A DNA stretch of 64,000 bases, from the NCBI RefSeq assembly GCF_030295705.1, contig NZ_AP027274.1:248001-312000 (forward strand), written 5' to 3'. Source of the DNA: Polynucleobacter sp. TUM22923. GTDB taxonomy: Bacteria; Pseudomonadota; Gammaproteobacteria; Burkholderiales; Burkholderiaceae. The position numbers and the translations under genes are program-made. The notes under the pieces were generated by a model. The model was given only the letters and a program-made list of their open reading frames with translations, made no database searches and was not told the origin of the DNA. Shown here piece after piece: positions 44,292 through 53,338 of this stretch (position 1 is its first letter; each line of letters starts with the position of its first letter).

Positions 44292-44945
44292 ATGTTCTTA
44301 CATTTCCCCTTAAGTCTTTTATTGATTCCACTTGCGTATTGCATTGGATCTATTTCCTTTGCGGTGGTCGTCAGCAAATGCATGCGTTTGCCAGATCCCC
44401 ATTCTTACGGATCGGGCAACCCCGGGGCTACCAATGTCTTGAGAACTGGCAATAAGCTTGCAGCGGTTTTAACTTTAATCGGTGATGCCCTAAAAGGCTT
44501 TGTTGCGGTAATGGCAGCCAGAATGATTTTGGGTGACGCATCGCTCACCTCAACTACAGAATCATGGATCTTATGTGCCGTGGTGATGGCAGTATTTTTA
44601 GGCCATCTGTTTCCGGTGTTCCATGGGTTCAAGGGTGGCAAGGGTGTTGCAACTGCTTGCGGTATCTTATTTGGCGTCAATTGGATTTTAGGATTGGCTA
44701 CGCTCTGCACTTGGGTCATCGTCGCAACTTTTATGCGCTATTCATCTTTAGCAGCACTAGCGGCAGCATCTTTTGGCCCCATTTATTTTGTCTTTCTGTT
44801 TGGATTTCAGCCAATGGCGCTCGCGTTATTGGCTGTTTGTCTGCTCTTAATGTGGCGCCATCGTGGCAATATTCGGAATCTAATGAATGGGACTGAAAGC
44901 CGCATTGGCTCAAATCAAGACCCTAAAAACAAGGCTCCACAATGA
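44292..44945 (+). CDS. plsY: Acyl-phosphate:glycerol-3-phosphate acyltransferase
   Basis: Membrane enzyme making lysophosphatidic acid. [18 protein letters not shown], the first conserved loop [16 protein letters not shown] (about 41-56) and the second loop [18 protein letters not shown] (about 103-120) are the diagnostic sites. Five to seven helices. The 217 residues include a short hydrophilic tail. It overlaps the next gene by 4 bases (ATGA). Confidence 0.96.
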   Translation: MFLHFPLSLLLIPLAYCIGSISFAVVVSKCMRLPDPHSYGSGNPGATNVLRTGNKLAAVLTLIGDALKGFVAVMAARMILGDASLTSTTESWILCAVVMAVFLGHLFPVFHGFKGGKGVATACGILFGVNWILGLATLCTWVIVATFMRYSSLAALAAASFGPIYFVFLFGFQPMALALLAVCLLLMWRHRGNIRNLMNGTESRIGSNQDPKNKAPQ

Positions 44946-45313
44946 CCATTGCTTACTTTTGTGTTTTATTCATGGGCTTATTGCCGATCGTTGCGGCAGG
45001 TATCGCCAAAAAAGGATTTGAAGGTTATGACAATGGGATGCCTAGGCAGTGGTTAGCAAAGCAGACCGGTTACAGAGCAAGGGCTAATGCTGCACAAGCC
45101 AATCTATTTGAATCACTTCCGCTATTCTTTGCAGCAGTGATCATTGCTAGTGTTCAACATGTTTCTCAACCCGTCATTGACGGCCTAGCGATCGGATTTG
45201 TAGCGGCACGTATTGCTTATCTTATTTGCTATCTTGTTGATTGGCCCACCACAAGATCGATTGTGTGGCTTGTAGGATTGATTTGTATTGTGGCGATTTT
45301 TTGCCAGATTTAA
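44942..45313 (+). CDS. MAPEG family membrane protein
   Basis: A 123-residue protein with four helices. [20 protein letters not shown] (about 48-67) and [20 protein letters not shown] (about 86-105) are typical of bacterial MAPEG/YecN-type proteins, related to microsomal glutathione transferases. Substrate unknown. Translationally coupled to plsY. A long 12-bp tandem repeat follows its stop. Confidence 0.87.
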   Translation: MTIAYFCVLFMGLLPIVAAGIAKKGFEGYDNGMPRQWLAKQTGYRARANAAQANLFESLPLFFAAVIIASVQHVSQPVIDGLAIGFVAARIAYLICYLVDWPTTRSIVWLVGLICIVAIFCQI

Positions 45314-45317
45314 CTAT

Positions 45318-45389
45318 TGAACTAACTGCTGAACTAACTGCTGAACTAACTGCTGAACTAACTGCTGAATGAACTGCTGAATGAACTAC
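45318..45389. repeat. Tandem repeat, 6 x 12 bp (TGAACTAACTGC)
   Basis: Four perfect 12-bp copies (45318-45365) and two variant copies (TGAATGAACTGC, TGAATGAACTAC) lie five bases after the MAPEG stop. Units are contiguous, so this is not a CRISPR array. Confidence 0.97.
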
Positions 45390-45451
45390 TGAATGCATTA
45401 CAAAATATATTCAGTGCCTAATAAACCCTTTAAAGAAATCTATTTATTTTC

Positions 45452-46252
45452 ATGCCCATTGCAAAAAAAGTGACTAACAAGAGTGTTATCCAGAAAGTAG
45501 CCGCAAAGAAAGTGATCGCTAAGAGCGCTGCCGCTAAAACTCCTAAAGCTTCTAAAGCGGCGGCGAGCAGCGATGTGGGTTTACCCCTATCCCTGGTCAT
45601 TCGTCGTCGTATTCAGGCACAAAAAGCCCGCTTTCATGCCAATGACAATATTTCACAATTTATACAGCCAGGTGAATTAGATCGCTTAGTAGATGAAGTA
45701 GCAGAAAAGATGCAGGCTGTATTAGAGAGCTTGGTGATTGATACGCAAAGCGATCACAACACCCAAGGCACTAGTCGTCGGGTAGCGAAGATGTATGTGC
45801 AGGAAGTGTTCAAAGGCCGCTTTGTAGAGCAGCCTACCCTGACTAAGTTCCCCAACGTAAGCCGCTTAAATGAGCTGATGATCATTGGACCGATTACGGT
45901 ACGTAGTGCCTGTTCCCATCATTTTTGCCCGATCATGGGGCGCGTTTGGATTGGCGTTTTACCTAGCAAAGATTCTGCGCTGATTGGCTTATCTAAATAC
46001 TCTCGTTTAACCGAGTGGGTGATGTGTAGGCCACAGATTCAGGAAGAGGCAGTAGTGGAATTGGCTGACATGCTAGAAAAGAAAATTAAGCCTATTGGCG
46101 TGGCTATCGTGATGGATGCAGATCATTTCTGTATGCAGTGGCGTGGAGTAAAAGATCCAGATTCTAAAATGGTGAACAGCGTGATGCGGGGTGCTTTTTT
46201 GAAAGACTCTAATTTGCGCCGAGAATTTTTATCATTACTAGAAAAACGCTAA
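45452..46252 (+). CDS. folE: GTP cyclohydrolase I
   Basis: First enzyme of tetrahydrofolate synthesis. The zinc site is in RSACSHHFCPIMG (Cys and His pair, about 150-162) and DADHFCMQWRGV (about 218-229); SRLNELM and LSKYSRLTEWV are also conserved. It is 266 residues because of a roughly 45-residue Lys/Ala-rich N-terminal tail (AKKVTNKSVIQKVAAKKVIA and onward) like histone H1-type or PhaF-type basic tails. The core begins near LPLSLVIRRRIQAQK. The ATG at 45452 is the only sensible start for the tail. The tail is unusual for FolE. Confidence 0.9.
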   Translation: MPIAKKVTNKSVIQKVAAKKVIAKSAAAKTPKASKAAASSDVGLPLSLVIRRRIQAQKARFHANDNISQFIQPGELDRLVDEVAEKMQAVLESLVIDTQSDHNTQGTSRRVAKMYVQEVFKGRFVEQPTLTKFPNVSRLNELMIIGPITVRSACSHHFCPIMGRVWIGVLPSKDSALIGLSKYSRLTEWVMCRPQIQEEAVVELADMLEKKIKPIGVAIVMDADHFCMQWRGVKDPDSKMVNSVMRGAFLKDSNLRREFLSLLEKR

Positions 46253-46284
46253 CGCATGCGCCACCGTTAGGGCTAGATTAAATT

Positions 46285-46512
46285 TTGCGATTCTCAACTC
46301 ACGACTTCATTCAAAAAGGAGCTGCCTTTATCGCGGTATTCGCTTTAGTGGCTTGCTCCACCTATCCTGACGTCAATAAAGATCCAGCGAAAAATAATCG
46401 TCAGACTTTTGAGCGGGATGCGGTGGAGTGCGCCCGGGCATATCCAGATGCGGGATCCGGGGTCCATGTACGACAGCGGATTACTTGTATGAATCTCAAA
46501 GGCTGGCAGTAA
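46285..46512 (+). CDS. Small hypothetical lipoprotein
   Basis: A 75-residue protein from a TTG start. It has a hydrophobic signal (AAFIAVFALVACSTYP) with a lipobox whose Cys is near residue 24, then a soluble domain with three further residues of interest: Cys48, Cys68 and Trp74. The start is uncertain, but lipobox spacing supports it. No family recognised; likely an outer-membrane lipoprotein of unknown function. Confidence 0.65.
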   Translation: MRFSTHDFIQKGAAFIAVFALVACSTYPDVNKDPAKNNRQTFERDAVECARAYPDAGSGVHVRQRITCMNLKGWQ

Positions 46513-46667
46513 TCCAGTACTTGAGCTCTATTTTTTTGATTGAGAACAGTTCTCAACTAAATAGTGAATTAAAACAACGGCTTATGAGCGTAATAGCAGA
46601 CTAATTTACTCTGCTCTATGATCCATTCTAGCTAAACGTGTTGTTTATTTCACTCTCTGGAGATCGT

Positions 46668-46979
46668 ATGAAAAATAGTCGTCGCCAATTCATGATTTTA
46701 TCTGCTGCTGGTGCCTGTACATTGGCATTGAACGGCAAAGTTCAAGCCCAAGCTATGGTTGCAGAAACAGATCCACAAGCTGCTGCTCTAGGTTACAAAG
46801 CAGTCGCAACTGCAGTAGACAAAGCAAAATTTCCAAAATACGCCGCTGGCCAGATTTGTGGTAACTGCGCATTGTTCCAGGGTAAAGTCGATGCTGCTGC
46901 TGGTGGCTGCTCTTTGTTTGGTGCTAAGCAAGTTGCTGGTAAAGGTTGGTGCTCTGCTTACGCTAAAAAAGCAGGCTAA
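46668..46979 (+). CDS. High-potential iron-sulfur protein (HiPIP)
   Basis: Periplasmic electron carrier with one [4Fe-4S] cluster. The N-terminal SRRQFMILSAAGACTLAL is a Tat-type twin-arginine signal cleaved near VQAQA. The mature part has the four cluster cysteines in CGNCALF, GGCSLFG and GWCSAYA. I chose ATG 46668 with GGAG upstream (103 residues). It is followed by a strong bidirectional terminator. Confidence 0.92.
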   Translation: MKNSRRQFMILSAAGACTLALNGKVQAQAMVAETDPQAAALGYKAVATAVDKAKFPKYAAGQICGNCALFQGKVDAAAGGCSLFGAKQVAGKGWCSAYAKKAG

Positions 46980-47066
46980 GCTGAATTGAGCTGAACCGAA
47001 CTAAAAAGGCCTCTTTAGGCCAGCTTAGTCATGATGTTACCTACTGGGATACTCCAGTAAAAATAA

Positions 47067-47095
47067 AAAGACCGCTTAATTTATAAGCGGTCTTT
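47067..47095. terminator. Bidirectional terminator between HiPIP and the convergent genes
   Basis: Perfect 12-bp stem AAAGACCGCTTA / TAAGCGGTCTTT with a 5-base loop. T-rich sequence lies on the 3' side of both strands. It serves the HiPIP gene (plus) and the two-gene minus-strand unit ending at 47131. Confidence 0.9.
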
Positions 47096-47130
47096 GTTTG
47101 TTGGTCCTGCTAGCAGAAGGTAGCGACTCT

Positions 47131-47502
47131 TTAAAGCCCGACTTCCCGATAGTGTCTATAGAGGTTGGCAATAGAAGCAAAGCCTAGCACCACAATCAGA
47201 ACAGCAAATAAATCATTCATGGTGAGGTAGGTAAAGACACCTGTTTGGATAGCCACTACCGCAGCAATAAATGCGGCGAGTGCACCAAAAACAACGAGCT
47301 TAAAGTTGGGAATAAATGCACCTAAAGTAATTGCAATAAAAAGCAAAATCAAATTAGAGACTAATTCATCGGCAGACTTGAATATCGCATTTGTCATTTC
47401 AGGATTCGTAATTTTCCCCAAGACAGCAATAATCAAAATGCAGGCAAGAATCACAAAGTTCAGCTTTGCACGCTCAAAAACTGTTTTGAGTTGATTTTTC
47501 AT
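47131..47502 (-). CDS. Hypothetical membrane protein (four helices)
   Basis: A 123-residue protein with four closely spaced hydrophobic segments (about 13-30, 47-65, 68-88 and 95-112), little soluble sequence and a basic C terminus (NLYRHYREVGL). Its ATG overlaps the stop of the gene before it, so the two are coupled. No family recognised. Confidence 0.65.
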   Translation of the reverse strand: MKNQLKTVFERAKLNFVILACILIIAVLGKITNPEMTNAIFKSADELVSNLILLFIAITLGAFIPNFKLVVFGALAAFIAAVVAIQTGVFTYLTMNDLFAVLIVVLGFASIANLYRHYREVGL

Positions 47503-47729
47503 CAGAAGTTAGGACTTCCACTAAATACGATACTCATGCCAATCCATAAAATAATAAAAGCTACCAGTATGGTGAAGCCAATTTTCTTAAGAAAGTACTC
47601 TAAGGTATCCATATAGGCTTCATCGTTACGACCAAAATATTGATCAAAGCGTTTCCACACTAGGCGACCAATTACTAAAGGCAATAGCATGGCGACAATG
47701 CCAAAGATGACGGTAAAAGTAGTATCCAT
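47502..47729 (-). CDS. Hypothetical small membrane protein (two helices)
   Basis: A 75-residue protein: helix (about 3-25), a charged middle RLVWKRFDQYFGRNDEAYMD and a second helix (about 49-70). Overlaps the next gene by one base (ATGA-type junction). No family recognised; probably a partner of the four-helix protein downstream. Confidence 0.6.
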   Translation of the reverse strand: MDTTFTVIFGIVAMLLPLVIGRLVWKRFDQYFGRNDEAYMDTLEYFLKKIGFTILVAFIILWIGMSIVFSGSPNF

Positions 47730-47970
47730 TCGTTTTTAACCTATTGATGGTTTGTTTTGCGCTGTAAAGGCAGGAAAGTCATAAAGCATACAGGGGTTGT
47801 CTACCAAGATCGTATTTTAGAGGGTTTCATCTATCACTTCAGCACTTATCAGATCGGTCGCTGAGATCCTGCCTATTTATCCAATATTGAGCAACCAACT
47901 GCATTTAATCGTACTATCCGCGATTTTATTGATACAGTAGACGACTCTCTATAAGAAATGAACATCGACT

Positions 47971-48561
47971 ATGTCTGAAAACAACACCGATTTATCTGCA
48001 ACACAACTAATGGCAATTCGGAGCGCTGTTTTAGGCGCTGCCGCTAAAGTGCCTGGAGCACTCATTGGCATGGGTATCTTATTTATCGTTTTAGGCATGA
48101 TTGGTGTAGCTGGTCAAACCCTGTTCTCTTTTGTGAGTATTAATATCGTCGGAGCATTCTTAATCTTAGCTGGCGCATTACAAGCAAGTCATGCCATGAA
48201 ATCCCAAGGCTGGAGGAGTGTTGGCATTCAGATGGTGCTGGCGGTGATGTATATCGTTGCTGGTTTATTTATCTGGCTATTTCCGATTCCTGCTTTAGAG
48301 GTCATCACTCTGTGGTTGGCGGCTATTTTCTTCGTTACTGGTGGACTGCGTTTGCTGTCGGCATTTCAGCATCGGCATTTTCAGGAATGGTTTTGGCTGG
48401 TGCTGTCATCAGCAATTTCTATCTTGATGGGCGTGCTCATCATGAATGGCTATCCACAGAGTAGTTTGTGGTTACCTGGATTGCTGATTGCTATTGAATT
48501 ACTGCTACAAGGCTGGTCATTGCTATTCCTTGGTTTAGCTGCACGTTCGATTACGAAATAA
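47971..48561 (+). CDS. HdeD family (DUF308) membrane protein
   Basis: A 196-residue protein with six helices arranged as repeated pairs. GIQMVLAVMYIVAGLFIWLF and LWLAAIFFVTGGLRLLSAFQ resemble the acid-resistance membrane protein HdeD. Function outside enterobacteria is not established. Standalone gene followed 37 bases later by a 57-residue ORF. Confidence 0.8.
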   Translation: MSENNTDLSATQLMAIRSAVLGAAAKVPGALIGMGILFIVLGMIGVAGQTLFSFVSINIVGAFLILAGALQASHAMKSQGWRSVGIQMVLAVMYIVAGLFIWLFPIPALEVITLWLAAIFFVTGGLRLLSAFQHRHFQEWFWLVLSSAISILMGVLIMNGYPQSSLWLPGLLIAIELLLQGWSLLFLGLAARSITK

Positions 48562-48598
48562 TATTGAAGTAACCCATTAAAAGATAAGTAACTTAAGT

Positions 48599-48772
48599 AT
48601 GAAAAAAACCGACCTGTACAAAAACCTCGGCTTAGCCACTGCCCAGCGTATGAAAAATGCTTCAAAGGTGCCTAAGCCAGGTACGGCGGAAGAAGTAGCC
48701 AAGGCAAAGAAAGATTTAGCCAGCACAAACCCTTTGCTGGCTTCCCTTATGGGTAAGACCAAATCGAAGTAG
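48599..48772 (+). CDS. Small basic hypothetical protein (57 residues)
   Basis: ATG 48599 to TAG 48770-48772, below a 60-residue cutoff. The product starts MKKTDLYKNLGLATAQRMKN and ends in Lys-Ser-Lys. It is rich in Lys and Ala and looks like a compact soluble protein rather than random translation. No rare codons or stops interrupt it, and spacing to the HdeD-like gene suggests cotranscription. The last ten bases including the stop are duplicated (ATCGAAGTAG twice, 48763-48782). No family recognised. Confidence 0.6.
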   Translation: MKKTDLYKNLGLATAQRMKNASKVPKPGTAEEVAKAKKDLASTNPLLASLMGKTKSK

Positions 48773-48859
48773 ATCGAAGTAGTTGGTTCATGCGTAGCGA
48801 TATGAACTCGCTCCCCAGGCTATTGCTCTCTTCCCTCTTTGAAATACTGAAATTACACC

Positions 48860-49954
48860 TTGCAGTCAAAAAACCATTTCTTACTGATTGATTTTTTAAA
48901 GCTTTTCGCTGCTTTACTCATCATCCTGCATCATTTCTCAAGTTATGGACAGTTGGCAGAGGATGCGAAAAGTCTGCTGCCGGGCTTGATGGGCTTCTTG
49001 TTTGATTATGGGCGTTATGCAGTCCAAATCTTTTTAGTGATGGGTGGTTATTTGGCCGCTCAGTCTTTGAGCGCTAAAACCAATTTAAGAAACCCTAGAG
49101 TTTTACTACAGTTAATTCTGAATCGCTATCTGCGTTTATTTACACCATACCTAGTGGCATTGCTGTTGACGATTTGCTGTGCCTGGATAGCGCGATTTTG
49201 GGTTCAGGATGAATTTGTAGGTGAGTCAGAAACGTTAGGGCAACTACTGGCACATCTATTTTTCTTACAGGGTATTTTGGGTCTAGACTCGATATCGGCT
49301 GGTGCCTGGTACGTCGCCATTGACTGGCAGCTATTTTCAATAATAGCGATTCTGATGGGGCTCTTGCCTAATTTTCGTTCTTTGATTTGGGTGGCGACCG
49401 GGTTGATTATCGCCTCACTGCTGTATTTCAATCGCCATAGTGAGTATGAGAATTACTTTATCTACTTTATTGGTTCTTACGGTTTAGGTGTGCTGGCATA
49501 CCTAGCCAAAAATCAGGGTGACGCAGTTGGCAGTCCTACCGTGGATACCATCGTGACTCGCCTAGCGCAGGGATTATTCGGTTTGATTGGGGTAGCAATT
49601 CTGATCTCTAGTTTTCAAGAACTTTGGATTCGGAATCTCTTAGCGTATTGTGTAGCGATCGCTTTGATCATCTGGGGTAGCAGGGCTTACAAAGATGAAA
49701 AGCATGCCCGATTTCATACTGCAGTGCTGATGATTTTGTGGGGTAGCCGCAGATCTTATTGTGCCTTCTTATTACACTTTGCATTCATCCTGTTGGCCAA
49801 CACTGTTTATATTGCCTGGGGCATGCACACTCATCATGATGGTCTAGTGGCACTTGCTCTGATGCTGGTCGCAGTGGTGCTCAGTTGGGTAGCCGCGAAT
49901 TACCTCTATCGATTGGTAGAAATGCCGTCTCGCAAGCTCAAGCTCAAGTTTTAG
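48860..49954 (+). CDS. Acyltransferase 3 family membrane protein (OafA-like)
   Basis: A 364-residue protein with about ten helices. The N-terminal LLIDFLKLFAALLIILHHFS contains the conserved Arg/His-type pattern of acyltransferase 3 (the His pair in LHH). YAVQIFLVMGGYLAA and the C-terminal NYLYRLVEMPSRKL are typical of OafA/YrhL enzymes that O-acetylate surface glycans. TTG start. Converges on yjgA with a 4-base overlap of the ends. Glycan target unknown; could be the O-antigen made at the left of the window. Confidence 0.85.
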   Translation: MQSKNHFLLIDFLKLFAALLIILHHFSSYGQLAEDAKSLLPGLMGFLFDYGRYAVQIFLVMGGYLAAQSLSAKTNLRNPRVLLQLILNRYLRLFTPYLVALLLTICCAWIARFWVQDEFVGESETLGQLLAHLFFLQGILGLDSISAGAWYVAIDWQLFSIIAILMGLLPNFRSLIWVATGLIIASLLYFNRHSEYENYFIYFIGSYGLGVLAYLAKNQGDAVGSPTVDTIVTRLAQGLFGLIGVAILISSFQELWIRNLLAYCVAIALIIWGSRAYKDEKHARFHTAVLMILWGSRRSYCAFLLHFAFILLANTVYIAWGMHTHHDGLVALALMLVAVVLSWVAANYLYRLVEMPSRKLKLKF

Positions 49955-50478
49955 ATACCCATATCCTTTAGGACGCGAAAGATCTCGCGGTACGCTTTAG
50001 GCGGCTTATTCATTTCTTTTTCTTTACGCGCATTACGAATCAGTGTGCGCATATTCTGAATATCCATATCTGGATATTGCGCAATCATGGCAGTAAAGGC
50101 CTCATCGTTCGCAATCAACTTGTCACGATAGGATTCTAAAAAATGCAGTTTGGCCGTTTCCGCCTTGCTGACTCCTTGAATGGCATCCAATCTTTTTTGA
50201 ATGGTCTCTAGCTCTTCTTCATCTAAAAAGCGCATGAGCTTTCCAAGATACTGTTTATGACGACGAATGGCTTCAAAGCTTTTGATCTTAGGCGTTTCAG
50301 CAATAGCTACTTTGATCGCCTCATCCATGGGAACACTTTTAAGTGCATCGCTACTAAGGGCGGCCAGTACCTCAGCTAATTTTTGGCGCTCCGTCATCTG
50401 ACGCTTCAGTTCAGACTTACTGGGACCTGTATCCAGATCTTCTTTTTTTGGGGTCCGGTTCTTCTCGTTAACGTGCAT
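49951..50478 (-). CDS. yjgA: Ribosome-associated protein YjgA (DarP)
   Basis: DUF615 family, associated with late 50S assembly in E. coli. SKSELKRQMTERQKLAEVLA, FEAIRRHKQYLGKLMR and QYPDMDIQNMRTLIRNARKE are the conserved blocks. The 175 residues are normal. The usual neighbour pmbA is absent here; the gene is bounded by an acyltransferase and a GMC oxidoreductase. Confidence 0.93.
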   Translation of the reverse strand: MHVNEKNRTPKKEDLDTGPSKSELKRQMTERQKLAEVLAALSSDALKSVPMDEAIKVAIAETPKIKSFEAIRRHKQYLGKLMRFLDEEELETIQKRLDAIQGVSKAETAKLHFLESYRDKLIANDEAFTAMIAQYPDMDIQNMRTLIRNARKEKEMNKPPKAYREIFRVLKDMGI

Positions 50479-50572
50479 ATGGCTATTTTAGACGGATATC
50501 GACCTTGTCCCCTGTTTCCGACCTCGGAAATGATTGATACTATGGTCCTTATGATCATTTCATCTTAAGCAT

Positions 50573-52222
50573 ATGACACAAGCCTTGCCCCCACAATCGT
50601 ACGACTACATCATTATTGGCGCGGGAAGCGCTGGCTGCATGCTCGCCAAGCGTCTGACTGAGAACCCTGCCAAGCGGGTGCTCTTAATTGAGGCTGGTAA
50701 AAACGACAATTACATCTGGATACATATTCCGGTGGGCTATTTGTATTGCATAGACAACCCTCGAGCAGATTGGCGTTTTAAGACCGCAGCTGAAAAAGGA
50801 CTCAATGGTCGATCGTTGCTCTATCCCCGTGGTCGGGTACTAGGGGGATGCTCCTCTATTAACGGCATGATTTATATGCGAGGCCAAGAGGGGGATTACA
50901 CCTCATGGGTTAATGCAACAGGTGATGAGTCCTGGTCATGGAAAAATGCCCTGCGTCGCTATAAGCAATTCGAGGACTATCACGGTGCAGCGAATGAATG
51001 GCACGGCACAGGTGGCGAATGGACTGTATCGAAGCAACGTTTGCGTTGGCCGGTGATGGATGTCTTTAAGCAGGCGGCAATAGAGGCAGGCATTCCTGCA
51101 TCAGATGACTTTAACCAAGGCGATAACTTTGGGGTTGGATACTTTGATGTTAGCCAGCGTAAAGGCTGGCGACTCAATACCGCAAAGGCATTTTTACGAG
51201 ATGCAGCCAAGCGACCCAATCTTACGGTAATTACCGAAGCAGTCGTGAATAAGCTGTTGATTGATCCGGTGAGTAAAAATTGCTACGGCGTGGAATACAT
51301 GCGGGATGGAAAAACGATCACGACCCATTGCAACATTGCCCATCAGGGCGAAGTAATTTTGAGTGCTGGCGCCATTGGTAGTGTGCAGATTTTAGAACGC
51401 TCTGGCATAGGCGCTGCAAGCCATCTACAGGCGCTGGGTATTCCGGTGATGGCAGACTTGCCAGGGGTGGGTGAAAACTTACAAGACCATTTGCAATTGC
51501 GCATGATCTATAAAGTCAGTGGCATTAAAACGCTGAATACCAAAGCCAATTCTCTTTTTGGAAAACTGATGATTGGTTTGGAATACATCCTGAAGCGCTC
51601 TGGTCCGATGTCGATGGCACCATCACAGCTAGGAGCCTTTGCCTATAGCTCGCCTGATCAGCAATCTGCGAATGTGGAATACCACGTACAACCCTTGTCC
51701 TTAGAAAAGTTTGGCGAAGACTTGCATGCCTTTAATGCCATTACTGCAAGTGTTTGTAATGTACGCCCCAGCTCGCGCGGAAGCGTTCATATCAATACTT
51801 TGGACCCAGAGGCGCCACCAGTCATTGCACCCAATTATTTATCCACTGCAGATGACCGTAAAGTTGCGGCTGACTCTTTGAGGCTGACGCGTAAGATCAT
51901 TCAGAGTGCTGCACTTGGGCCTTATTCCCCAGATGAATACAAGCCCGGTAAGCAATATCAAACAGACGAAGAGTTGATCAAGGCTGCTGGTGATATTGGT
52001 ACTACCATCTTTCATCCGGTGGGCACTTGCAAGATGGGGCGCGATGATGACCCAATGGCCGTGCTGGATTCTGAGCTGCGGGTACGAGGCATTCATCATC
52101 TGCGGGTTGTGGATGCTTCCGCAATGCCCACCATTACCTCGGGTAATACGGCGGCACCGACCATGATGATTGCGCAACGCGCTGCAGAATTACTTACTGG
52201 TGAACAGTCCGCACTGGCATGA
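50573..52222 (+). CDS. GMC family oxidoreductase (choline dehydrogenase-like)
   Basis: FAD-dependent alcohol dehydrogenase of 549 residues. The FAD loop is YIIIGAGSAGCMLAKRL (about 11-27), and the GMC signatures GRVLGGCSSINGMIYMRGQ (about 88-106) and LSAGAIGSVQILERSG (about 262-277) are present. The C-terminal active-site His region is FHPVGTCKMG, with GNTAAPTMMIAQRAAEL. It resembles BetA and alkane-alcohol dehydrogenase AlkJ; without betB or betI nearby the substrate is open. Confidence 0.9.
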   Translation: MTQALPPQSYDYIIIGAGSAGCMLAKRLTENPAKRVLLIEAGKNDNYIWIHIPVGYLYCIDNPRADWRFKTAAEKGLNGRSLLYPRGRVLGGCSSINGMIYMRGQEGDYTSWVNATGDESWSWKNALRRYKQFEDYHGAANEWHGTGGEWTVSKQRLRWPVMDVFKQAAIEAGIPASDDFNQGDNFGVGYFDVSQRKGWRLNTAKAFLRDAAKRPNLTVITEAVVNKLLIDPVSKNCYGVEYMRDGKTITTHCNIAHQGEVILSAGAIGSVQILERSGIGAASHLQALGIPVMADLPGVGENLQDHLQLRMIYKVSGIKTLNTKANSLFGKLMIGLEYILKRSGPMSMAPSQLGAFAYSSPDQQSANVEYHVQPLSLEKFGEDLHAFNAITASVCNVRPSSRGSVHINTLDPEAPPVIAPNYLSTADDRKVAADSLRLTRKIIQSAALGPYSPDEYKPGKQYQTDEELIKAAGDIGTTIFHPVGTCKMGRDDDPMAVLDSELRVRGIHHLRVVDASAMPTITSGNTAAPTMMIAQRAAELLTGEQSALA

Positions 52223-52226
52223 ACAG

Positions 52227-53183
52227 ATGCGCAATCCACTGACCAATGAATTGACCAATGCATTGACTAATCAGCCATCCAATCAACCACCCAATCAACT
52301 ACCAGCAAGCCATCTGCTATTAGCTTTGGGTATTGTGGCGGTTTGGGGCACTAATTTTGTTGTGATTAAAAATTGCCTTGCTGCGTTTCCACCGTTTTAT
52401 TTTGCTGCGCTGCGATATTTATTTGCCTTATTGCCACTGGTATTTTTTCTACCAAAGCCAAAGGTGTCATGGGCTAACTTATGTATTTATGGCTTAGCGA
52501 CTGGGGTGGGGCAGTTTGGGGTGATGTATTACGCCATTCATAGTGACATTTCGCCTGGTTTGGCCTCTTTGGTCATTCAAACCCAGGTATTTTTTACCAT
52601 TGGTTTTGCGATGTTTTTTGCCCAAGAGGGTTTGAAGCGCTATCAAGCAGTTGCAGTGGGCGTGTCATTTATCGGCTTGGTCATTATTGCCATGCATACC
52701 GACGCCACCACCACCTTCCTAGGGCTGGCTTTAGTTGTCTTTGCGGGCCTCTCCTGGGGAATTGCGAATACCGTCAGTCGCAAAGCGGGCTCTATTAATA
52801 TGCTGGCCTACGTGGTCTGGGCTAGCGCCTTCTCCATTCCACCCTTAGTGTTGATAGCGCTGATGTTCGAGGGTGGGGCCGGGCATTTATGGGAAGTCAC
52901 TTTGGCTGCATCTTGGGGGGCTTGGGTCGGAGTCTTATGGCAATCCTGGGGAAACACGCTGTTTGGTTATGCGGCCTGGGGCTGGCTTCTTTCAAAGCAT
53001 CCCGCAGCCTTAGTCGCACCCGCCCCCTTACTGGTACCCATTTTTGGAATGGGGGCATCTGCTTTTTTCTTGGGTGAGGCTTTGCCAGGCTGGAAGCTGA
53101 TGGCCGCTGGGTTGGTCATTGCCGGTTTGATTGTGAATCTCTTTTGGCCCGTACTTGAGGCTCGGTTTCGCCAGCGCTTTTAG
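52227..53183 (+). CDS. EamA/DMT family transporter
   Basis: Ten-helix drug/metabolite transporter made of two EamA repeats: ALGIVAVWGTNFVVIKNCLA begins the first and ALVVFAGLSWGIANTVSRKA the second. I chose ATG 52227, four bases after the previous stop, rather than 52170 inside the GMC gene. The first 25 residues are a low-complexity Asn/Pro/Gln/Thr stretch coded by imperfect repeats (GACCAATGAATT-like, 52238-52302), absent from relatives that start near PASHLLLAL. Substrate unknown. Confidence 0.85.
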   Translation: MRNPLTNELTNALTNQPSNQPPNQLPASHLLLALGIVAVWGTNFVVIKNCLAAFPPFYFAALRYLFALLPLVFFLPKPKVSWANLCIYGLATGVGQFGVMYYAIHSDISPGLASLVIQTQVFFTIGFAMFFAQEGLKRYQAVAVGVSFIGLVIIAMHTDATTTFLGLALVVFAGLSWGIANTVSRKAGSINMLAYVVWASAFSIPPLVLIALMFEGGAGHLWEVTLAASWGAWVGVLWQSWGNTLFGYAAWGWLLSKHPAALVAPAPLLVPIFGMGASAFFLGEALPGWKLMAAGLVIAGLIVNLFWPVLEARFRQRF

Positions 53184-53205
53184 GCGCTTTATTAAGTATT
53201 TTATT

Positions 53206-53240
53206 TTGACAAACTAGTGTAAAACCCTAATTAAAAGGGC
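53206..53240 (+). promoter_or_regulatory. Candidate promoter of the branched-chain amino acid operon
   Basis: A perfect -35 hexamer TTGACA (53206-53211) is followed at 17 bases by the weaker -10-like AATTAA. The 155-base gap and a roughly 100-base leader before the binding-protein gene are otherwise without clear structure. Confidence 0.4.
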
Positions 53241-53338
53241 TATTTTTGCTCTTGCATTAACTGTAAGATAGTCGTTCGATGCAAGTTGTAAATAGAATTA
53301 GATTTCAATTAACTAGCTGTTTCAGTCATGGAGACTTT

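Noticed and set aside
45318..45389. Repeat array that could be mistaken for CRISPR.
   Set aside because: Units are contiguous with no spacers, and no cas genes are nearby.
45452..46252. QueF-type reductase as an alternative for folE.
   Set aside because: The CSHHF and DHFC zinc ligands and the length fit GTP cyclohydrolase I; no NADPH-binding QueF motif is seen.
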